This document shows positions 61,617-64,000 of a DNA stretch of 64,000 nt, in pieces. Source of the stretch: Rhizobiales bacterium 62-17 (lineage in GTDB: Bacteria; Pseudomonadota; Alphaproteobacteria; Rhizobiales; Beijerinckiaceae); NCBI GenBank assembly GCA_001898965.1, contig MKVW01000004.1, positions 599,307 to 663,306 on the forward strand. Reading direction: 5' to 3'. The position numbers were made by a program, and so were the translations under genes. Numbering within the stretch: the first letter of the stretch is position 1; each line of letters starts with the position of its first letter. Below the pieces are notes generated by a model, which was given only the letters and a program-made list of their open reading frames with translations, was not told the origin of the DNA and made no database searches.

Positions 61617-64000
61617 TTACCACTGATAGCGAACCGCGCCCTTGCCGGCGTAGCTGTTGCCGCGGCCAGAGAACTCACCCTCGAAAGTGGCCATGATCGA
61701 CCATCCGCTCGGCCACTTGATCTCGGCTCCCGCCGAGACCAGCGCGGCGTTGCGCGCTTGCGCGGCGCCATTGACCACGAAGCTCGACGCGGGAAGGTTG
61801 AGGAAGGACGCCGAGACCGAGCGATCCGGATTGAAGTTATGCGCCCAGGCGAGGCGACCGCGCAGCCAAAGGGTGGCAGCCCCCACATCGATCGCCGAGT
61901 CGCCACGAACGCCAAGCTCTGTCCGCCAGGCCGTGACATTCTTCGACGCATAGTTGAGCGCGAAGAGACCCGGGCCGGTGACCGCCTGCTCGCTGTAATT
62001 CGGCAGAGAGACATTGGTGAATTGGCCGGCCGCATAGGGCGTCAAGCTCCCGAACGGCGAGGCGATACGATAGCCACTTTCGAGCCGACCGGAGAAACTG
62101 TTGGCGCTGAAGCGGGCACGCAGCTGGTCGAACATGACGCGTCGGTCAGTGGTTACGTCCTGCCAGCCATAAGCGAGCGAGCCCGCGACATAGAGGGCGC
62201 CAAAAGTCTGGCGGCCATAGAGACCGGCCTGGAAGACATTGGAGGAACCGCTGCCCAGGCCATTGGCCAGATGATAGCTGGTACCGGCCCCGCCGAGAGC
62301 AAAACCGACGACCGTATCCGGCGAAACACGATAATCCGCGCCGGCCGCCATGCCATAGATGCCACCGACAGTGCTGTTCGAACCGACAAGGCCATTGCCG
62401 CGCGTCGTCTGCGTGCCGCCATAGCCGGCCGCCCAGACGCTCCAGCGCGGCTGCATGGCGACCATGATCGGCTGCGCGCCACGCGGCAAGGACGCATAGG
62501 CCATCGGCACCATGGCCGTGGCGCGACCGCCGGCATAAGGATCGGTCATCAGGTTGAGGAACCGATCCATCACATTGAACGTGCTCTGCTGCACGCCCGT
62601 GGCGGATTCACCCGAAGCCTGCGTGAGCCCCGTCGGCCCGAGCGCGCCGAAGACCAGGGGAATGCCGCCAGCAAAATTGAAGGAATTCACCAGTGCGCTG
62701 GCCACACGTGTTTGATTGAACGTCAGGCCACCACCGAAACTCGGCGCGGTTGGTGGCGTGTAATTCAATGTCAGATCGAGATAGGCATTATTGGTGTCGT
62801 AACTCAGCGCCGACGAGAAGTTCGTCGGCAGATTGGTGTTGACCGGGCCCGAGAACGTGCCGTTCACGCCGCCGGCTGCGTTGAGCACGGTATAGCGCTT
62901 GTTCACATAAGAACCCGGATCGTACATCGCCGCGAGCGACGCCCCGTTCAAGGTCGCGGTACCCGAGACATTGACGCGATCGGCATTCGAGGGCGAGACC
63001 TCGACCCGATAAGTCGATCCGGCCTTGAAGGTCAGATCGCCCTGCACCGTGAGCAGGCCGATGGAATTGCCCGGCGCCAATGTGCCGCCGGCATTGATAA
63101 CCGTGCTGCCGACCATGCCATTGCCCGCCAAGGTGGCACCGCTATTGACGGTCAGCAACGAGGACGAAGCGATCGAACCGTTCACCGACAACGTGCCGTC
63201 ATCGACCGTGGTTGCACCGGTGTAGGTATTGATACCAGACAGGGTCAGCTTGCCGGTTCCCACCTTGATCAGCGAGGCGCCCGTGTAGCCGCCCGTGCCG
63301 CCATCGGCGATCACACCGCTAACTTCAGTCGACAGATTGTTACCGCCGACCGTCAGTTCCTTCCCGCCGAGATAGAATGTGCCGTCGCCAGCGATTGAAC
63401 CGGCAGTAAGCTTGTTGCCGCTGCTCGGACCGGTCGTCATCGAGAGGTCGAAGACCGCGCTGGCGCCATTGTTGATCAACTGCGCATCGCCGGGCGTCGA
63501 ATTACCATCGAACAACACATTACCGCTGTTGATGATGACGGCGCTGCCGGCCGTCGTATTGGCATCAAACGTGAGCTGGCTGGCATTGATGATGGTCGCA
63601 TGGCCCGCAGTGGCCTGCGAAGTGATCCACATGAAACCATCATTGGTAATCGTGGCACTACCCGCTGTACTGGAGCCATGGAATTCCAGCTTGTGGACAT
63701 TCGTAATGGTCGCATTATCAGCCGTAGCTTGGTCGGCAAATACGAAATTCCCATTATTGGCGATGGTGGCGTTACCAGCGGTCGCGCTATCGGCGAACGA
63801 GAGCGAGCCCTGATTCGTGATCGTCGCGCTGCCGCCCGTGCTGCTGCCGGTGAAATCGATCTGAGCGCCACCACGATTCGTGATGATGGCGCTGCCAGCA
63901 CTGGCATTTTGCGCGAACGATATGACGCCATCGCTGCCGATCGTCGCGTTCCCGGCGGTGCTGCTGGCCGAGAAATCCATCCGGCCCCCAACCGTATTGG
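61617..64000 (-). CDS. Autotransporter outer-membrane protein, N-terminus beyond window
   Basis: Nearly 800 residues in the window, open at the right edge, where NTVGGRMDFSASSTAG reads into upstream sequence. The visible passenger begins with about nine degenerate 19-20 residue repeats of the type STAGxATITNxGxLxF. A PATR-type passenger repeat follows (VGTGKLTLSGINTYTGATTV), then a pertactin-like region (NSIGLLTVQGDLTF) and a C-terminal beta-barrel of about 270 residues ending GKGAVRYQW. It is secreted through its own barrel to the cell surface; the role is probably adhesion or biofilm. Confidence 0.92.
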   Translation of the reverse strand, partial: NTVGGRMDFSASSTAGNATIGSDGVISFAQNASAGSAIITNRGGAQIDFTGSSTGGSATITNQGSLSFADSATAGNATIANNGNFVFADQATADNATITNVHKLEFHGSSTAGSATITNDGFMWITSQATAGHATIINASQLTFDANTTAGSAVIINSGNVLFDGNSTPGDAQLINNGASAVFDLSMTTGPSSGNKLTAGSIAGDGTFYLGGKELTVGGNNLSTEVSGVIADGGTGGYTGASLIKVGTGKLTLSGINTYTGATTVDDGTLSVNGSIASSSLLTVNSGATLAGNGMVGSTVINAGGTLAPGNSIGLLTVQGDLTFKAGSTYRVEVSPSNADRVNVSGTATLNGASLAAMYDPGSYVNKRYTVLNAAGGVNGTFSGPVNTNLPTNFSSALSYDTNNAYLDLTLNYTPPTAPSFGGGLTFNQTRVASALVNSFNFAGGIPLVFGALGPTGLTQASGESATGVQQSTFNVMDRFLNLMTDPYAGGRATAMVPMAYASLPRGAQPIMVAMQPRWSVWAAGYGGTQTTRGNGLVGSNSTVGGIYGMAAGADYRVSPDTVVGFALGGAGTSYHLANGLGSGSSNVFQAGLYGRQTFGALYVAGSLAYGWQDVTTDRRVMFDQLRARFSANSFSGRLESGYRIASPFGSLTPYAAGQFTNVSLPNYSEQAVTGPGLFALNYASKNVTAWRTELGVRGDSAIDVGAATLWLRGRLAWAHNFNPDRSVSASFLNLPASSFVVNGAAQARNAALVSAGAEIKWPSGWSIMATFEGEFSGRGNSYAGKGAVRYQW

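Noticed and set aside
61593-63398. 601-codon plus-strand frame opposite the autotransporter
   Set aside because: Antisense shadow of the autotransporter; composition is His/Arg/Gly-rich without domain motifs.
1-64000. CRISPR arrays, insertion sequences, phage integrases, tRNA or rRNA genes
   Set aside because: Searched by eye for repeat-spacer patterns, transposase-like frames, attachment-site repeats and cloverleaf sequences; none could be supported.

Overview
This is a GC-rich, gene-dense bacterial chromosome segment. The gene families point to a soil or plant-associated alphaproteobacterium, probably Hyphomicrobiales (Rhizobiales): many FCD-type GntR regulators, Bug/TctC, NMT1 and LIV-type solute-binding proteins, a MucR/Ros-type N-terminal domain, a Zur-box CobW GTPase, and a PATR-repeat autotransporter. 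Taxonomy is inferred from family content only. I saw no rRNA, tRNA, insertion sequence, phage gene or CRISPR array.

Layout. (1) 1-8326, minus strand: two peptide-ligase/transglutaminase modules. The first is TG-DUF2126, circularly permuted ATP-grasp/Alpha-E and a second transglutaminase. It is followed by a SET protein and a DUF350 / DUF1190-like / glutathionylspermidine-synthase-like set that runs off the left edge. (2) 8457-18402: an FCD GntR regulator divergent from a peptide-type ABC transporter plus AtzF, AtzG, AtzE and AtzH homologues, a biuret/allophanate/oxalurate-type nitrogen-scavenging operon with no ring-opening enzyme here. (3) 18482-30349: housekeeping and accessory genes: MFS, GNAT, Bug protein, LemA/HtpX, two VOC proteins, a CobW GTPase behind a perfect Zur palindrome, a BisC-like molybdoenzyme, a CDF zinc exporter and a zinc-ribbon protein. 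(4) 30496-34193: an OmpR-type two-component system followed by three small secreted proteins. The same promoter-proximal element occurs four times here, and the three small genes carry covarying 5' leader hairpins.

(5) 34399-46700: a catabolic region. Its centre is a divergent promoter pair with mirror-image operators. One arm encodes a permease, an aldehyde dehydrogenase, a GlcG-like protein and an acyl-CoA dehydrogenase. The other encodes a heme-oxygenase-like diiron enzyme, two [2Fe-2S] ferredoxins, an unknown 102-residue protein, an NadX-like dehydrogenase, a GntR regulator and an alpha/beta hydrolase. I do not recognise this gene combination as a described pathway; it is the best candidate here for a new system. 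(6) 46707-53414: an LIV-type ABC transporter with an SDR, a GntR regulator and a DUF1857-type protein, probably one regulon with two matching operators. (7) 53556-59855: a split sulfopyruvate/phosphonopyruvate-decarboxylase-like TPP enzyme, an MBL hydrolase, a LigI-like amidohydrolase, a LysR regulator and two orphan binding proteins. (8) 60001-64000: MtgA, a small secreted protein, a MucR-like N-terminal-only microprotein and a large autotransporter cut by the window edge.

Regions 5, 6 and 7 each combine uptake, oxidation/hydrolysis and a dedicated regulator, as expected of a nutritionally versatile soil bacterium. All substrates are unassigned.
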